Positions 1 to 8,858 of a stretch of 41,960 bases of DNA are shown here, in pieces (position 1 is the stretch's first letter; the number at the start of each line of letters is the position of its first letter). Both the position numbers and the translations under genes were made by a program. The notes beneath the pieces are model-generated. The model was given only the letters and a program-made list of their open reading frames with translations. It did not search any database and was not told the origin of the DNA. The stretch is from the NCBI RefSeq assembly GCF_001440475.1, contig NZ_LLYB01000087.1:14756-56715 (forward strand), given 5' to 3'. This stretch comes from Bradyrhizobium lablabi (GTDB lineage Bacteria; Pseudomonadota; Alphaproteobacteria; Rhizobiales; Xanthobacteraceae).

Positions 1-8
1 GAAACGCA

Positions 9-1121
9 CTACCTCGTCCCGAATGTCGTGGCGCCGAACAGCGCCTTCTGCGTCGAAGGCTGCGAGCGCCAGTATTGCGGCGGGGCGAACACCTCGCCGC
101 CGAGTTCGGCCGCCGCGTGCCAGCCCCAGCGCGGGTCGTAGAGCATGGCGCGGGCGAGTGCGACCATGTCGGCTTTGCCCGAAGCCACGATCTCCTCGGC
201 CTGCTTCGGCTCCGTGATCAGACCGACGGCGATGGTGGTCAGGCCGGTGGCCTCGCGGATCGCCTGCGCGAACGGCACCTGGTAGCCGGGGCCGAGCGGA
301 ATCTTCTGCAAGGGCGACACGCCGCCCGAGGACGCGTCGATCCAGTCGACGCCGTGCTTCTTCAGTTCCTGCGCGAATTCGATGGTCTGCGCCAGATCCC
401 AGCCGCCCTCGACCCAATCGGTGCAGGAGACGCGCAATCCCACCGGCTTGTCATGCGGAAACGCCCCGCGAACCGCGTCGAATACTTCGAGCGGAAAGCG
501 CATGCGGTTCTGCAAAGACCCGCCATATTGATCGGTGCGCTGGTTGGCGATCGGCGACAGGAATTGATGCAAGAGATAGCCGTGCGCCGAATGCACCTCG
601 ATCGCGTCGATGCCGAGCCGCTCGGCGCGCTTCGCAGCCGCTACGAACGCCTCGCGCACGCGGGCAAGCCCGGCCGCATCGAACGCAACCGGCGGCGTCT
701 CGCCTTGCTTGTGCGGGATCGCCGACGGCCCCTCCGCCCGCCAGCCGCCTTCGCTAACGGGGATCAGTTGCCCGCCATCCCACGGCGTGTGGCTCGACGC
801 CTTGCGGCCGGCATGGGCGAGTTGCATCATCACCGCCGCCTTCGAGCGCTTGCGCACGGAAGCGAGGATCGGCCTCAAGGCGGCTTCGGTGGCGTCGTTG
901 TAGAGGCCGAGGCAACCCGGCGTGATGCGGCCGGACGCCTCCACCGCCGTCGCCTCGATGCAGAAGATCGCGGCGCCCGACAGCGCCAGCGAATTGATGT
1001 GGGTGAAGTGCCAGTCATTGGCCTCGCCATCGATGGACGAGTACTGGCACATCGGTGCCACCATGATGCGGTTGGCAAGGTTGAGGCCGCGCAGCTTGAT
1101 CGGGGTAAACAAAGCGCTCAT
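9..1121 (-). CDS. NADH:flavin oxidoreductase, old yellow enzyme family (YqjM/NamA-like)
   Basis: FMN-dependent ene-reductase of the old yellow enzyme family, expected to reduce activated C=C bonds of enones and similar electrophiles with NAD(P)H in the cytoplasm. The protein is a single TIM barrel of about 370 residues. Seen in the sequence: the YqjM-type Cys25 in APMCQYSS with Tyr28, the FMN/substrate pair His177 and His180 in VHSAHGY, FLSPIANQRTDQYGG, and a C-terminal PPQYWR close to the PVQYERGW end of Bacillus YqjM. I start at the ATG at 1121, where homology begins (MSALFTPIKL). A TTG seven codons upstream is open but adds nothing conserved, and neither start has a clear ribosome site. 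The physiological substrate cannot be told; membership of the thermophilic-like (YqjM) OYE class is well supported. Confidence 0.9.
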   Translation of the reverse strand: MSALFTPIKLRGLNLANRIMVAPMCQYSSIDGEANDWHFTHINSLALSGAAIFCIEATAVEASGRITPGCLGLYNDATEAALRPILASVRKRSKAAVMMQLAHAGRKASSHTPWDGGQLIPVSEGGWRAEGPSAIPHKQGETPPVAFDAAGLARVREAFVAAAKRAERLGIDAIEVHSAHGYLLHQFLSPIANQRTDQYGGSLQNRMRFPLEVFDAVRGAFPHDKPVGLRVSCTDWVEGGWDLAQTIEFAQELKKHGVDWIDASSGGVSPLQKIPLGPGYQVPFAQAIREATGLTTIAVGLITEPKQAEEIVASGKADMVALARAMLYDPRWGWHAAAELGGEVFAPPQYWRSQPSTQKALFGATTFGTR

Positions 1122-1211
1122 GACAAGGGGATCCGGAGGCAAGGAAAGCGGGCCGCAATGCTAGCGAGCCGCTTCCCTCGCCTCAACCCGCCGGGATTGC
1201 AACCCTCCCCC

Positions 1212-2174
1212 CTATTGTTTGATCCCCGCCGCCTTGATCAGCTCCAGATTGGCCGCCGTCTCGCGCTTGACGAGTTCGTCGATCTCGGCCGGCTTCATCG
1301 GCATCGGCTCGACCCCGAGCTTGGTCAGGCTTGCCTGCACGGAGGGATCGCTCAGTACCTTCACTCCCACCGCATGAAACCTTTCCACGATGTCGCGCGG
1401 CGTCTTAGACGGCACGAACACGCCGAACCAGCTCACGCTTTCTGCAGCCTTTAAGCCGACCTCCCCAGCCGTCGGCACATCAGGCAAATCGGCGGCGCGC
1501 CTGGGTGTCGAAACCAGCAGCGCCTTCACCTGCCCCTGCCGGATCAGTGGCAAGGCGGTCGCCAGCGGGCAGAAGTAGAGATCGATCCGTCCTCCCATGA
1601 TGTCGGCGATCACTTCCGGACCGCCGCGATAGGGCACGTGGGTCGCCTCGATGCCGGCGGCGAGCCGAAACTTTTCCGCGGCGATATGCACCGCACTGCC
1701 GACACCGACCGAGCCGAAAGAAATCGATCCCGGCTTGGCCTTGGCCTCCGCGATGAAGTCCTGGATCGATTTCCACGGACGCTCGTTCGGCACGATCATG
1801 ACGCTGGCGCTCGAGCCGATCATCAGCACCGAGGAGAGGTCCTTTGTCGCATCGAAGGTCAGGTTGGGGAATATCGCCGGCGCGATGGCGAGCGCCGAGG
1901 AATGGGCCAGAATGCTGTAGCCGTCGGGTTCGGCTTTCGCGACCAGACCCGTGCCGAGCGTGCCGCCGGCCCCTGCCCGGTTTTCCACCACGATGGGCTG
2001 GCCGAGCTCGGCCGAGAGACGTTCGAACACCAGCCGCGGTACCACGTCGGTGGCGCTGCCCGGGCCGAACGGAATCGTCGCCTTGATCAGCCGCGACGGC
2101 CAGCCTTCCGCATGCGCTGACTGGACAATAAAAAGAGAGGACAGGACACAAAGGGCGCGAATGGACTTGTACAT
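1212..2174 (-). CDS. Bug/TctC-family extracytoplasmic solute-binding protein
   Basis: Periplasmic binding protein of the Bug (TctC) family, which delivers carboxylates and related small molecules to tripartite tricarboxylate transporters or acts as a sensor. The 320-aa product has a Sec signal peptide ending near AHA-EGWPSR (about residue 22). Family features follow: IPFGPGSATDVVPR, the ligand-loop VENRAGAGGTLGT, HVPYRGGPEVIADIMGGRIDLYF, and a DVPTAGEVG segment. GGAG lies at a good distance upstream of the ATG. No TctA/TctB membrane subunits are nearby, so this is one of the orphan Bug proteins that are numerous in Bradyrhizobium and Burkholderiales. Ligand unknown. The OYE gene lies downstream on the same strand with a gap of about 90 bases, so co-transcription is possible but not shown. 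Confidence 0.9.
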   Translation of the reverse strand: MYKSIRALCVLSSLFIVQSAHAEGWPSRLIKATIPFGPGSATDVVPRLVFERLSAELGQPIVVENRAGAGGTLGTGLVAKAEPDGYSILAHSSALAIAPAIFPNLTFDATKDLSSVLMIGSSASVMIVPNERPWKSIQDFIAEAKAKPGSISFGSVGVGSAVHIAAEKFRLAAGIEATHVPYRGGPEVIADIMGGRIDLYFCPLATALPLIRQGQVKALLVSTPRRAADLPDVPTAGEVGLKAAESVSWFGVFVPSKTPRDIVERFHAVGVKVLSDPSVQASLTKLGVEPMPMKPAEIDELVKRETAANLELIKAAGIKQ

Positions 2175-2235
2175 CGAAAACTCCGGTTTACGGGCCGGAG
2201 CGCTGCAAGAACCGTTCCGCGATTCGTCAAGGGCG

Positions 2236-3303
2236 CTACTCCACCAGCGTGAATTGCAGCAGCAGATTGCGCTGGATCATCGAGAAATTGTCGTCGGAGA
2301 CGAGCGTCAGCACCGTTTCGCCCCCCGGCGCGACATGGGCGTCGATGCCTTCCATGTTATCGATCTCGTTGCCGAGATCGGCCTCGAAGATCGACGGGCC
2401 GTCGATCACCGCGCCAGGGGCGATCGAGGCGAGCGCGACGCGGCGGATGCGGATGCCGACCCCGCCGAGCCACGAGAATTTGCGTTCAAGCAGCAACATG
2501 CTGCCGGAGGGCAGCAGCACCGCGTCGCTGATATCGAAATTGTCGGTGCGGCGGATGCTGAACAGCCCCAGCGATTTACCGCCGATCAGGAAGGCTGTGA
2601 TGTTGCCCTGCGCGTCGAGCCCGCGTTCGGAGATCGCGATCAGCGTTCCCGCCAGGGCCAAGCCCTTCGGCACCATCACCAGCGCCTCGATGCCCTTGTT
2701 GTAGGGCAGCTTGCGCAAGCCCACCGGCAACTGGATCAATTCGCCATGGGCACGCGTGAATCCCTTGGCGAAGTCAAAGCGCAGTATCTGGTTGACGCGC
2801 TCGAGGCCGACATAGACCAGCGAGCCGTCGAGCGCGAGCGCCTCGGTATCGAACCAGCCGCGCGAGGTGATCGGCTTGCCGTCGGGGCCAAGTATCGGCG
2901 AAGCCTCGACATCGTCGAGCCCGGTCATCTCGCGGCCCTTGTAGACGATGCGGCCGGTGAACCAGCCGCCCTTGTCGCTGATGGCGATGAAGCGCTCGCC
3001 CTTGGCGTCCAGCCTCAGCCCCGACAATCCGCCGAAGCCGCGAAAGCGCGAGGTGAGAATGAGGCCGCTGCGATATTCGAGTTCGCCGAACCGCACCCGC
3101 GACCGGTCGCGGGTATCGAACGAGGGTAGCGGACGGGCGTTGACGTCGATCGAAACCGGGGCGCTGACGGTGAACTCGTCGGGCGCCTGTTTCGGCGGCC
3201 GCTGAACGGCCGTTTGCGCCAGCGTCGCCCCGGGCATGGCCGCCACCGATAGCCCCGCCGCGGCATACGTTAAAAGGCGGCGACGGCCGATCGGCGGGGG
3301 CAT
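2236..3303 (-). CDS. Tat-exported esterase-like-activity-of-phytase family protein
   Basis: Predicted periplasmic beta-propeller-type protein of the 'esterase-like activity of phytase' family (PF13449-like). The substrate is unknown. The start chosen is the ATG at 3303, four bases after the cobT stop, which gives an N-terminus MPPPIGRRRLLTYAAAGLSV with a twin-arginine-like signal and an Ala-rich h-region ending near LAQ-TAV. The frame is open a further 55 codons upstream, but that part is antisense-like Ser/Arg/Pro-rich sequence inside cobT. The mature part contains FGGLSGLRLDAKG, AISDKGGWFTGR, DTEALALDGS and DNMEGIDAH, matching the repeated blade motifs of the family. Very close spacing to cobT suggests a shared transcript, but the family has no known role in cobalamin synthesis. 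Confidence 0.85.
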   Translation of the reverse strand: MPPPIGRRRLLTYAAAGLSVAAMPGATLAQTAVQRPPKQAPDEFTVSAPVSIDVNARPLPSFDTRDRSRVRFGELEYRSGLILTSRFRGFGGLSGLRLDAKGERFIAISDKGGWFTGRIVYKGREMTGLDDVEASPILGPDGKPITSRGWFDTEALALDGSLVYVGLERVNQILRFDFAKGFTRAHGELIQLPVGLRKLPYNKGIEALVMVPKGLALAGTLIAISERGLDAQGNITAFLIGGKSLGLFSIRRTDNFDISDAVLLPSGSMLLLERKFSWLGGVGIRIRRVALASIAPGAVIDGPSIFEADLGNEIDNMEGIDAHVAPGGETVLTLVSDDNFSMIQRNLLLQFTLVE

Positions 3304-3307
3304 GCGC

Positions 3308-5212
3308 TCACGAATGCAGGCGGCGCGGCCGGTGGTGGCCCGAGACGGGCGCGGCGCCGTGGGTCTCGCTGAACAGTTCGGCGAGTTTTTCGGTGATGGC
3401 GCCGCCGAGCTCCTCAGCATCGACGATGGTGACCGCGCGGCGATAGTAGCGCGTGACGTCGTGACCAATGCCGATCGCGATCAGTTCGACCGGCGAACGG
3501 GTCTCGATCTCCTCGATGATGTGGCGCAGGTGCCGCTCGAGGTAGTTGCCGGGATTGACCGACAGCGTGGAGTCATCCACCGGCGCGCCGTCCGAAATCA
3601 TCATCAGGATCTTTCGCTGTTCGGGCCGGCCGAGCAGGCGCTTGTGCGCCCAATCCAGCGCCTCGCCGTCGATGTTCTCCTTCAGGAGGCCCTCGCGCAT
3701 CATCAGGCCGAGATTTTTGCGTGAGCGCCGCCAGGGCGCATCCGCAGACTTGTAGATGATGTGGCGCAGGTCATTCAGCCGGCCGGGATTGGCCGGCTTG
3801 CCGGCGGCGAGCCACGCCTCGCGCGACTGCCCGCCCTTCCAGGCGCGGGTGGTGAAGCCCAGAATCTCGACCTTGACGCCGCAACGCTCCAGCGTGCGCG
3901 CGAGAATATCGGCACAGGTCGCCGCCACCGTGATCGGGCGGCCGCGCATCGAACCGGAATTGTCGAGCAGCAGCGTCACGACCGTGTCGCGGAAGGTCGC
4001 CTCCTTCTCATGCATGAAGGACAGCGGATGATAGGGATCGGTGACCACGCGCGACAGCCGCGCCGGATCGAGGATGCCTTCCTCGAGATCGAACTCCCAG
4101 GCGCGGTTCTGCTGTGCCATCAGGCGGCGCTGCAGGCGGTTGGCGAGCCGCGCCACGATGCCCTGCAGATGTGCGAGCTGCTTGTCGAGATAGGACCGCA
4201 GCCGCTCCAGCTCGTCATGATCGCAGAGATCTTCGGCGGCGATCACCTCGTCGAACTTCGGCGCAAAGGCGTGATATTCCGGCCCGCGCGGTTCGTTGGC
4301 GCCGCGCGTGTTCGGCCGCGTCGCCTCGCCCGGCGTCTCGTCGTCGCCGAGTTCGCCGTCGTCGAACGTATCCGACGTCGAGGCCTGTGCGCTCTCCATC
4401 GCGCTCTCCGACATTTCGTCGGTGGAAGCCTGCGCCTGATCGGCGCTCATTTCCTGCGCGGCATCGCTGTCGGGCGAGCCCTCTGCGCCGGACTGATCGT
4501 TCTCGCCGTCCTGGTTCTCGTCGTCGTTCTCGTCGTCATCGGCGTCCGCGTCGCGGTCGTCGCCAAGGTCGAGCGCCGACAGCAGGTCATGCACGAGATC
4601 GCCGAACTTGGCCTGGTCCTCGGTGACGCGGCTGAGCTTGTCGAGCCGGGCGCCGATCTTGTCTTCCAGCACCGGCCGCCAGAGATCGACCATTTTTTTC
4701 GCAGCCGTCGGCGGTGCAAGGCCGGTCAGGCGCTCGCGCACCAGCATCGCCAGCGCATCCGACAGCGGCGCATCGGCGCGGTCGGTGATCTCGTCATACT
4801 TGCCGCGATGGAAATGATCGTCGAGCATCGCGGTGAGATTTTTCGCAACACCTGACATCCGGCGCGAGCCGATGGCCTCGACGCGGGCCTGCTCCACCGC
4901 CTCGAACACGCCGCGAGCCTGCGGATTTCCCGGCATCAGCTTGCGATGAACCTTGGGATCGTGACAGGCGAGTTTCAGCGCGATCGAATCGGCGTGGCCG
5001 CGCACGATCGCGGCATCCCGCTTGGTCATCTTGCGGGCGGGCTCCGGCAACCGCGCCTTGCCCGGCGCGAGGCCGGGACGTTCGGCCGCGAATGTCACGT
5101 CCAGTTCCGGAGCTTTGGCAATCGCCTTCAGGCATGAAGTCACCGCCCGCTTGAACGGCTCGGTCGGCGCTTCCTTGGATCCGGTACGGAATTTGGAATT
5201 GGATGTGCTCAT
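3308..5212 (-). CDS. cobT: cobaltochelatase subunit CobT
   Basis: Subunit of the ATP-dependent aerobic cobaltochelatase CobNST, which inserts Co2+ into hydrogenobyrinate a,c-diamide. CobT forms the scaffold ring with the AAA+ subunit CobS. The 634-aa length is usual. The N-terminal helical domain is followed by a very acidic low-complexity linker (about residues 215-310, rich in Asp, Glu, Asn and Gln) and a C-terminal von Willebrand A domain with the MIDAS motif DNSGS and [13 protein letters not shown]. Its ATG overlaps the TGA of the upstream acetyltransferase gene (ATGA, 5209-5212), so translation is probably coupled. cobS lies one gene further upstream. CobN is outside the window. Confidence 0.95.
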   Translation of the reverse strand: MSTSNSKFRTGSKEAPTEPFKRAVTSCLKAIAKAPELDVTFAAERPGLAPGKARLPEPARKMTKRDAAIVRGHADSIALKLACHDPKVHRKLMPGNPQARGVFEAVEQARVEAIGSRRMSGVAKNLTAMLDDHFHRGKYDEITDRADAPLSDALAMLVRERLTGLAPPTAAKKMVDLWRPVLEDKIGARLDKLSRVTEDQAKFGDLVHDLLSALDLGDDRDADADDDENDDENQDGENDQSGAEGSPDSDAAQEMSADQAQASTDEMSESAMESAQASTSDTFDDGELGDDETPGEATRPNTRGANEPRGPEYHAFAPKFDEVIAAEDLCDHDELERLRSYLDKQLAHLQGIVARLANRLQRRLMAQQNRAWEFDLEEGILDPARLSRVVTDPYHPLSFMHEKEATFRDTVVTLLLDNSGSMRGRPITVAATCADILARTLERCGVKVEILGFTTRAWKGGQSREAWLAAGKPANPGRLNDLRHIIYKSADAPWRRSRKNLGLMMREGLLKENIDGEALDWAHKRLLGRPEQRKILMMISDGAPVDDSTLSVNPGNYLERHLRHIIEEIETRSPVELIAIGIGHDVTRYYRRAVTIVDAEELGGAITEKLAELFSETHGAAPVSGHHRPRRLHS

Positions 5213-5619
5213 AGCGCTTTCGTAAACCAGTGCCGCGTGACGCCGCCGGGATAACCTTCGATCGAACCGAATTCCTCATAGCCGCAAGCGCGGTAGAAAC
5301 CCGGCGCCTGAAAACTCATCGTGTCCAGATAGGACCGCGTGGCCCCAAACTTTCTCGCTTCGTCCTCAATCGCCTTTATCAGCCTCGTTCCATAGTCCTT
5401 GCCGCGAAGCTTCTGCTCCATCCAGAACAGCTGAATGAACAGCACGGTGGTCCAGACTTCGCCGACAATCCCGCCGACGATCTTGTCCTCTTCACGCAGC
5501 GAGATGGCGAGGCGTTTGTATTTCTGCTTCCCCATCTTCTCGGCGTTGAAGCCGAGAAGTCCGCCGAGCACCGCCTTCTTGGTCTTTCCAATGGTGCGCT
5601 CGACGGAAATTTTCGCCAT
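5209..5619 (-). CDS. GNAT-family N-acetyltransferase between cobS and cobT
   Basis: A 136-aa single-domain protein of the Gcn5-related acetyltransferase fold, expected to transfer an acetyl group from acetyl-CoA; the acceptor is unknown. The central [17 protein letters not shown] segment is the acetyl-CoA-binding loop plus helix (a weakened R/Q-x-x-G-x-G/A motif), followed by [23 protein letters not shown], the typical beta-bulge and FYRKxGF element near the C-terminus. The ATG is at 5619, three bases after the cobS stop, and the gene ends in an ATGA overlap with cobT. It is therefore very likely part of one cobS-GNAT-cobT transcript. A role in corrinoid or cobaltochelatase biology is inference from position only. 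Confidence 0.85.
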   Translation of the reverse strand: MAKISVERTIGKTKKAVLGGLLGFNAEKMGKQKYKRLAISLREEDKIVGGIVGEVWTTVLFIQLFWMEQKLRGKDYGTRLIKAIEDEARKFGATRSYLDTMSFQAPGFYRACGYEEFGSIEGYPGGVTRHWFTKAL

Positions 5620-5622
5620 GGG

Positions 5623-6621
5623 CTAGCTGAGCGCCACGTTGACCGCCGACTCCGGCAGCTCCGCGTTGAAGCAGCGCTGATAGAACTCGGCCACCAGCGG
5701 CCGCTCCAGCTCGTCGCACTTGTTGAGGAAGGTGACGCGGAACGCAAAGCCGATATCGCCGAAGATTTCGGAGTTCTCGGCCCAGGTGATCACGGTACGC
5801 GGGCTCATCACCGTCGACAGGTCGCCGTTGGCGAACGCGTTGCGCGTGAGGTCGGCGAGCCGCACCATCTTGTTGACGATGTCGCGGCCTTCCTGCGTAC
5901 GGTAGTGATGCGCCTTGGAAAGCACGATTTCGACTTCCTCATCATGCGCCAGATAGTTCAGCGTCGTGACGATCGACCAGCGGTCCATCTGGCCCTGGTT
6001 GATCTGCTGGGTGCCGTGATAGAGGCCCGAGGTATCGCCGAGACCGACCGTGTTGGCGGTCGAGAACAGGCGGAACGCCGGGTGCGGCTTGATCACCTTG
6101 TTCTGGTCCAAGAGCGTCAGGCGGCCGGAGACTTCCAGCACGCGCTGGATCACGAACATCACGTCGGGGCGGCCGGCGTCGTATTCGTCGAACACCAGCG
6201 CGATGTTGTGCTGCAGCGCCCAGGGCAGGATGCCGTCGCGGAATTCGGTGACCTGCTTGCCGTCCTTGATGACGATCGAGTCCTTGCCGACGAGGTCGAT
6301 ACGGCTGATGTGGCTGTCGAGGTTGACGCGCACGCACGGCCAGTTCAGGCGCGCCGCGACCTGCTCGATGTGGGTCGACTTGCCGGTGCCGTGATAGCCG
6401 GTGACCATGACGCGGCGGTTCTTGGCGAAACCGGCGAGAATCGCGAGCGTAGTGGCGCGGTCGAAGCGGTAATCCGAATCGACTTCCGGCACATGCGGGT
6501 CGACTTCGGAATAGGCCGGCACTTCGAGGTCGCTGTCGATACCGAAGACCTGCCGGACCGACACCTTCATGTCGGGCATACCGGCGGGCTCCGAAACTTT
6601 GCTCATGGCGGCGGTCGTCAT
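5623..6621 (-). CDS. cobS: cobaltochelatase subunit CobS (AAA+ ATPase)
   Basis: MoxR-type AAA+ motor subunit of the CobNST cobaltochelatase in the aerobic cobalamin pathway. The 332-aa protein carries Walker A GYHGTGKS at about residues 75-82, Walker [11 protein letters not shown], a sensor-1 region [11 protein letters not shown] and the sensor-2/arginine region near the C-terminus. The ATG at 6621 is preceded by GGAGG four bases upstream; an adjacent in-frame TTG at 6624 is less likely, and a later ATG at 6606 is too far from that site. It is the first gene of the minus-strand run cobS-GNAT-cobT-phytase-like protein. The 300 bases upstream of it must hold its promoter, but I see no convincing -35/-10 pair. 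Confidence 0.95.
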   Translation of the reverse strand: MTTAAMSKVSEPAGMPDMKVSVRQVFGIDSDLEVPAYSEVDPHVPEVDSDYRFDRATTLAILAGFAKNRRVMVTGYHGTGKSTHIEQVAARLNWPCVRVNLDSHISRIDLVGKDSIVIKDGKQVTEFRDGILPWALQHNIALVFDEYDAGRPDVMFVIQRVLEVSGRLTLLDQNKVIKPHPAFRLFSTANTVGLGDTSGLYHGTQQINQGQMDRWSIVTTLNYLAHDEEVEIVLSKAHHYRTQEGRDIVNKMVRLADLTRNAFANGDLSTVMSPRTVITWAENSEIFGDIGFAFRVTFLNKCDELERPLVAEFYQRCFNAELPESAVNVALS

Positions 6622-6925
6622 CAATCCTCCGAGGTCCCGGGCGTTCCCGAAACCAGATCTGTTAAATGGCTGCGGATGGGGGCTGTTACCAACCTAGCAG
6701 AGAGCAGGGGCCGGCAGAAGCCCGCGCCGCAATCAAAGTTCCGGCGCCTTATCATTGAGATAGGCCGTTTATCGACTTTTTGGAGGGCTGCCCTGCGAAT
6801 CACGCCGAACTTTTGCCGGTTTGTGCCCCTGCCAGGCCCAAACCGGAGCGCGGCGGCACTTTCAGGCCCCGTCCGGGCTTGGTAGCTCTGAGCGCAGACG
6901 GCCCACTCACCCGGACGGCAAGGTT
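6622..6925. other. intergenic region between divergent cobS and the DedA gene
   Basis: About 300 bases separate the two divergent start codons. The stretch has no convincing open frame on either strand and no strong sigma-70-like promoter pair that I could defend. The only clear signal is the GGAGG ribosome site of cobS at its left edge. It should contain the promoters of both genes. Confidence 0.5.
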
Positions 6926-7609
6926 GTGACTTCATTCCTCGATCCCGTGATCGCATTCGTTTCGGCCCATCCGTGGCTGGCCTATCTGACGCTATTTCTC
7001 GCGGCCCTGCTGGAGGCGATCCCGGTAGTGGGAGCGCTGGTGCCGGGCTCAACGATCATCCTGGCCCTGAGCGCGCTGGTGCCCGGCGGCGAACTGAAAT
7101 TATGGGGCGTGCTGGCGGCCGCGATCGTGGGCGCCGCGCTCGGCGACGGTTCGGCGTTCTGGGCCGGCCATCGCTCGCAACGCGAAATCCTGAGCGCCTG
7201 GCCGATGTCGAAATACCCCGCCGTGATGGCCCAGAGCGAGACATTCTTCCAGCGCTGGGGAACGCTCGCCGTGCTGTTCGCGCGCTTTGTGCCGCCGATC
7301 CGCGCCTTCGTGCCGGTCACCGCCGGTGCGCTCGGGATGTCGCCGGCGAGATTCTACAGCGTCAACATTGCCGCGGTCCTTGCGTGGGCTTTGGCGCACA
7401 TACTGCCGGGCGTGTTTGCGGTCTCGGCGCTGCACCACTATGCCGGCCTGCCGCATCACGAACACGTCGGCAAACATCTCTGGATTTTGGGCGTGTTCGC
7501 AGCAGCGATCATCGCGCTCGGCGTCTGGACGCTGCGCCGCCGCCGGAACGGAAAGACCCCTTCGGATCAGGCCCGGACGGGGCTGCGACCGGGCGCCGGA
7601 CCGACATAA
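6926..7609 (+). CDS. DedA family integral membrane protein
   Basis: Polytopic inner-membrane protein of the DedA (SNARE-associated/VTT) family, linked in other bacteria to undecaprenyl-phosphate or phospholipid translocation and membrane homeostasis. Family signatures present: LEAIPVVGALVPGSTI near the N-terminus (the E-x-x-P-x-P-G re-entrant loop), GAALGDGSAFWAGH, and the second-half FARFVPPIRAFVPVTAGALGM. Four to five hydrophobic segments and a basic C-terminal tail (RRRRNGK) are visible. I start at GTG 6926 because homology begins there; the upstream open part (from 6821) is Arg/Pro-rich and unlike the family. The 3' end overlaps the 3' end of the convergent HTH-citrate synthase gene by 43 bases. 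Confidence 0.88.
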   Translation: MTSFLDPVIAFVSAHPWLAYLTLFLAALLEAIPVVGALVPGSTIILALSALVPGGELKLWGVLAAAIVGAALGDGSAFWAGHRSQREILSAWPMSKYPAVMAQSETFFQRWGTLAVLFARFVPPIRAFVPVTAGALGMSPARFYSVNIAAVLAWALAHILPGVFAVSALHHYAGLPHHEHVGKHLWILGVFAAAIIALGVWTLRRRRNGKTPSDQARTGLRPGAGPT

Positions 7610-8784
7610 CGCGCACGAGGCCGGATCAACCGGCCGTGCTGCAATTGCTCGCAAGCATGGGCGATCCACCCCACCGTGCGCGCCATCGAAAACAGCACCA
7701 GTTCATGGCCCGGTGGCAGGCCGAGCGTATGCACCAGCACCGCAAGGGCATAGTCGATATTGACGAACTCGCCGGTAGCTTCGGCAATGCTGTCAGGAAT
7801 TTCGTGGGTGAGCTTGCGGTCGGCGCCCGAGCGCGCCAGCGCTTCCAAGAGCGCGCGTGCACGGGGATCGCCGTGCTTGTAGACCCCATGGCCAAAGCCC
7901 GCGAAACGCTCGCCGAGCGCGACACGCTCGCGGATGACGGGGGCGACCTCGCCATTGGCAAGCGTCTTCAGAAGCTGCGCCGCCAGCACGCCCGCGCCGC
8001 CGTGCTTCGGACCCTTCAGCGCGACGAGGCCGGCGATAACAGCATCGTACAGGTTCAAGCCGGTCGACGCCGCGCAACGCACGGTGAAGGTCGACGCGTT
8101 CAGTTCATGGTCGGCCAGCAATACCAGCGCGCGGCGGATCAGATCCGGCGCGTGCTTGTTGTCAGATGCCCAGGCGCGGGCAATCTGCGCATGCAGCGGT
8201 TTTGCCGATGATTTTGCGTTCAGCATGGTCGCAACCACCAGCCGCACGATGCGGCCGCCGACCATCGCACGCCCGTCGGGCGCCCGGGTGAAGGCGCGCG
8301 GGTCCGCGGCGGCTGACAGCGCCAGCACGGCGATGGCGCGGTCGATCGCATTGGCTTTGCGTGTGGCCTCGGCGACGGCGCGCATCTCGTCGGACACGAT
8401 CGGGCAATTGTCCTGCTCGAAGGGATCGACGCCGGTCACGTCCCAGAGCAGCGTTGCGGCATGCTCGAGCGTGTCGCGCTCGGCGAGATCGATGCAGTTG
8501 ACGCCGCGATAGATCGCGCCCTCCTCGGTAATGGTTCCGACCGTCGAATCCATCACCGGCAGATCGGCGTCGAAGCTGCGCAGGCCGCGCGGCTCCGGCG
8601 ATGGCGTGCGCCGCTCCTTCAGCGTGCGGACGTCTTCGGCCCGGTAGCGATGACTGCGCGAGTCCTCCGACGGCTCCGAGCGGATCAGGCCACGGCTGAC
8701 ATAGGCATAAAGGGTGGCCTGCGAGATCGCGAGTTCGGCGGAGGCCTCGCGGGCCGAGAGGTAAAGGCCGGCGGATTTTTTCAT
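7567..8784 (-). CDS. citrate synthase family protein with N-terminal MerR-like helix-turn-helix
   Basis: A 405-aa protein with two parts. Residues 1-60 form a MerR/excisionase-type helix-turn-helix (YLSAREASAELAISQATLYA, then GLIRSE and a RYRAEDV wing). The remaining part of about 330 residues is a citrate/2-methylcitrate synthase domain. Catalytic and ligand residues known from citrate synthases are all recognisable: DHELNASTFTVR, KGPKHGGAG, GFGHGVYKHGDPRA (usual R after the His is G, but the citrate-binding DPRA arginine is kept), FVNIDYALAV with the catalytic Asp, and RLIRPRARYVGP. It may be an enzyme that also binds DNA or a metabolite-sensing regulator derived from the enzyme. The fusion is seen; the regulatory role is inference. 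It is divergent from a second citrate synthase gene, with 74 bases between start codons. Confidence 0.88.
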   Translation of the reverse strand: MKKSAGLYLSAREASAELAISQATLYAYVSRGLIRSEPSEDSRSHRYRAEDVRTLKERRTPSPEPRGLRSFDADLPVMDSTVGTITEEGAIYRGVNCIDLAERDTLEHAATLLWDVTGVDPFEQDNCPIVSDEMRAVAEATRKANAIDRAIAVLALSAAADPRAFTRAPDGRAMVGGRIVRLVVATMLNAKSSAKPLHAQIARAWASDNKHAPDLIRRALVLLADHELNASTFTVRCAASTGLNLYDAVIAGLVALKGPKHGGAGVLAAQLLKTLANGEVAPVIRERVALGERFAGFGHGVYKHGDPRARALLEALARSGADRKLTHEIPDSIAEATGEFVNIDYALAVLVHTLGLPPGHELVLFSMARTVGWIAHACEQLQHGRLIRPRARYVGPAPGRSPVRA

Positions 8785-8785
8785 A

Positions 8786-8815
8786 TTGATTTACATAATC
8801 AAGATTGATCAATCT
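8786..8815. promoter_or_regulatory. palindrome cluster in the divergent citrate synthase promoter
   Basis: Two abutting inverted repeats lie in the 74-base AT-rich gap between divergent start codons. The first is TTGATT - 5 bases - AATCAA (8786-8791 and 8797-8802). The second is the perfect 14-bp palindrome AGATTGATCAATCT (8802-8815). They share the half-site GATT/AATC. Their position, just upstream of the HTH-citrate synthase ATG, suits an operator bound by that HTH protein for autoregulation or control of both genes. The palindromes are seen; the binding protein is inferred. Confidence 0.55.
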
Positions 8816-8858
8816 GTCGAGAGGCCCGACCTTTGGCAGCAGGCAAAGGAGAGCCACC

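Noticed and set aside
5230..6885. 551-codon plus-strand open frame opposite cobS and the GNAT gene
   Set aside because: Antisense shadow crossing two well-supported genes, with no recognisable domain.
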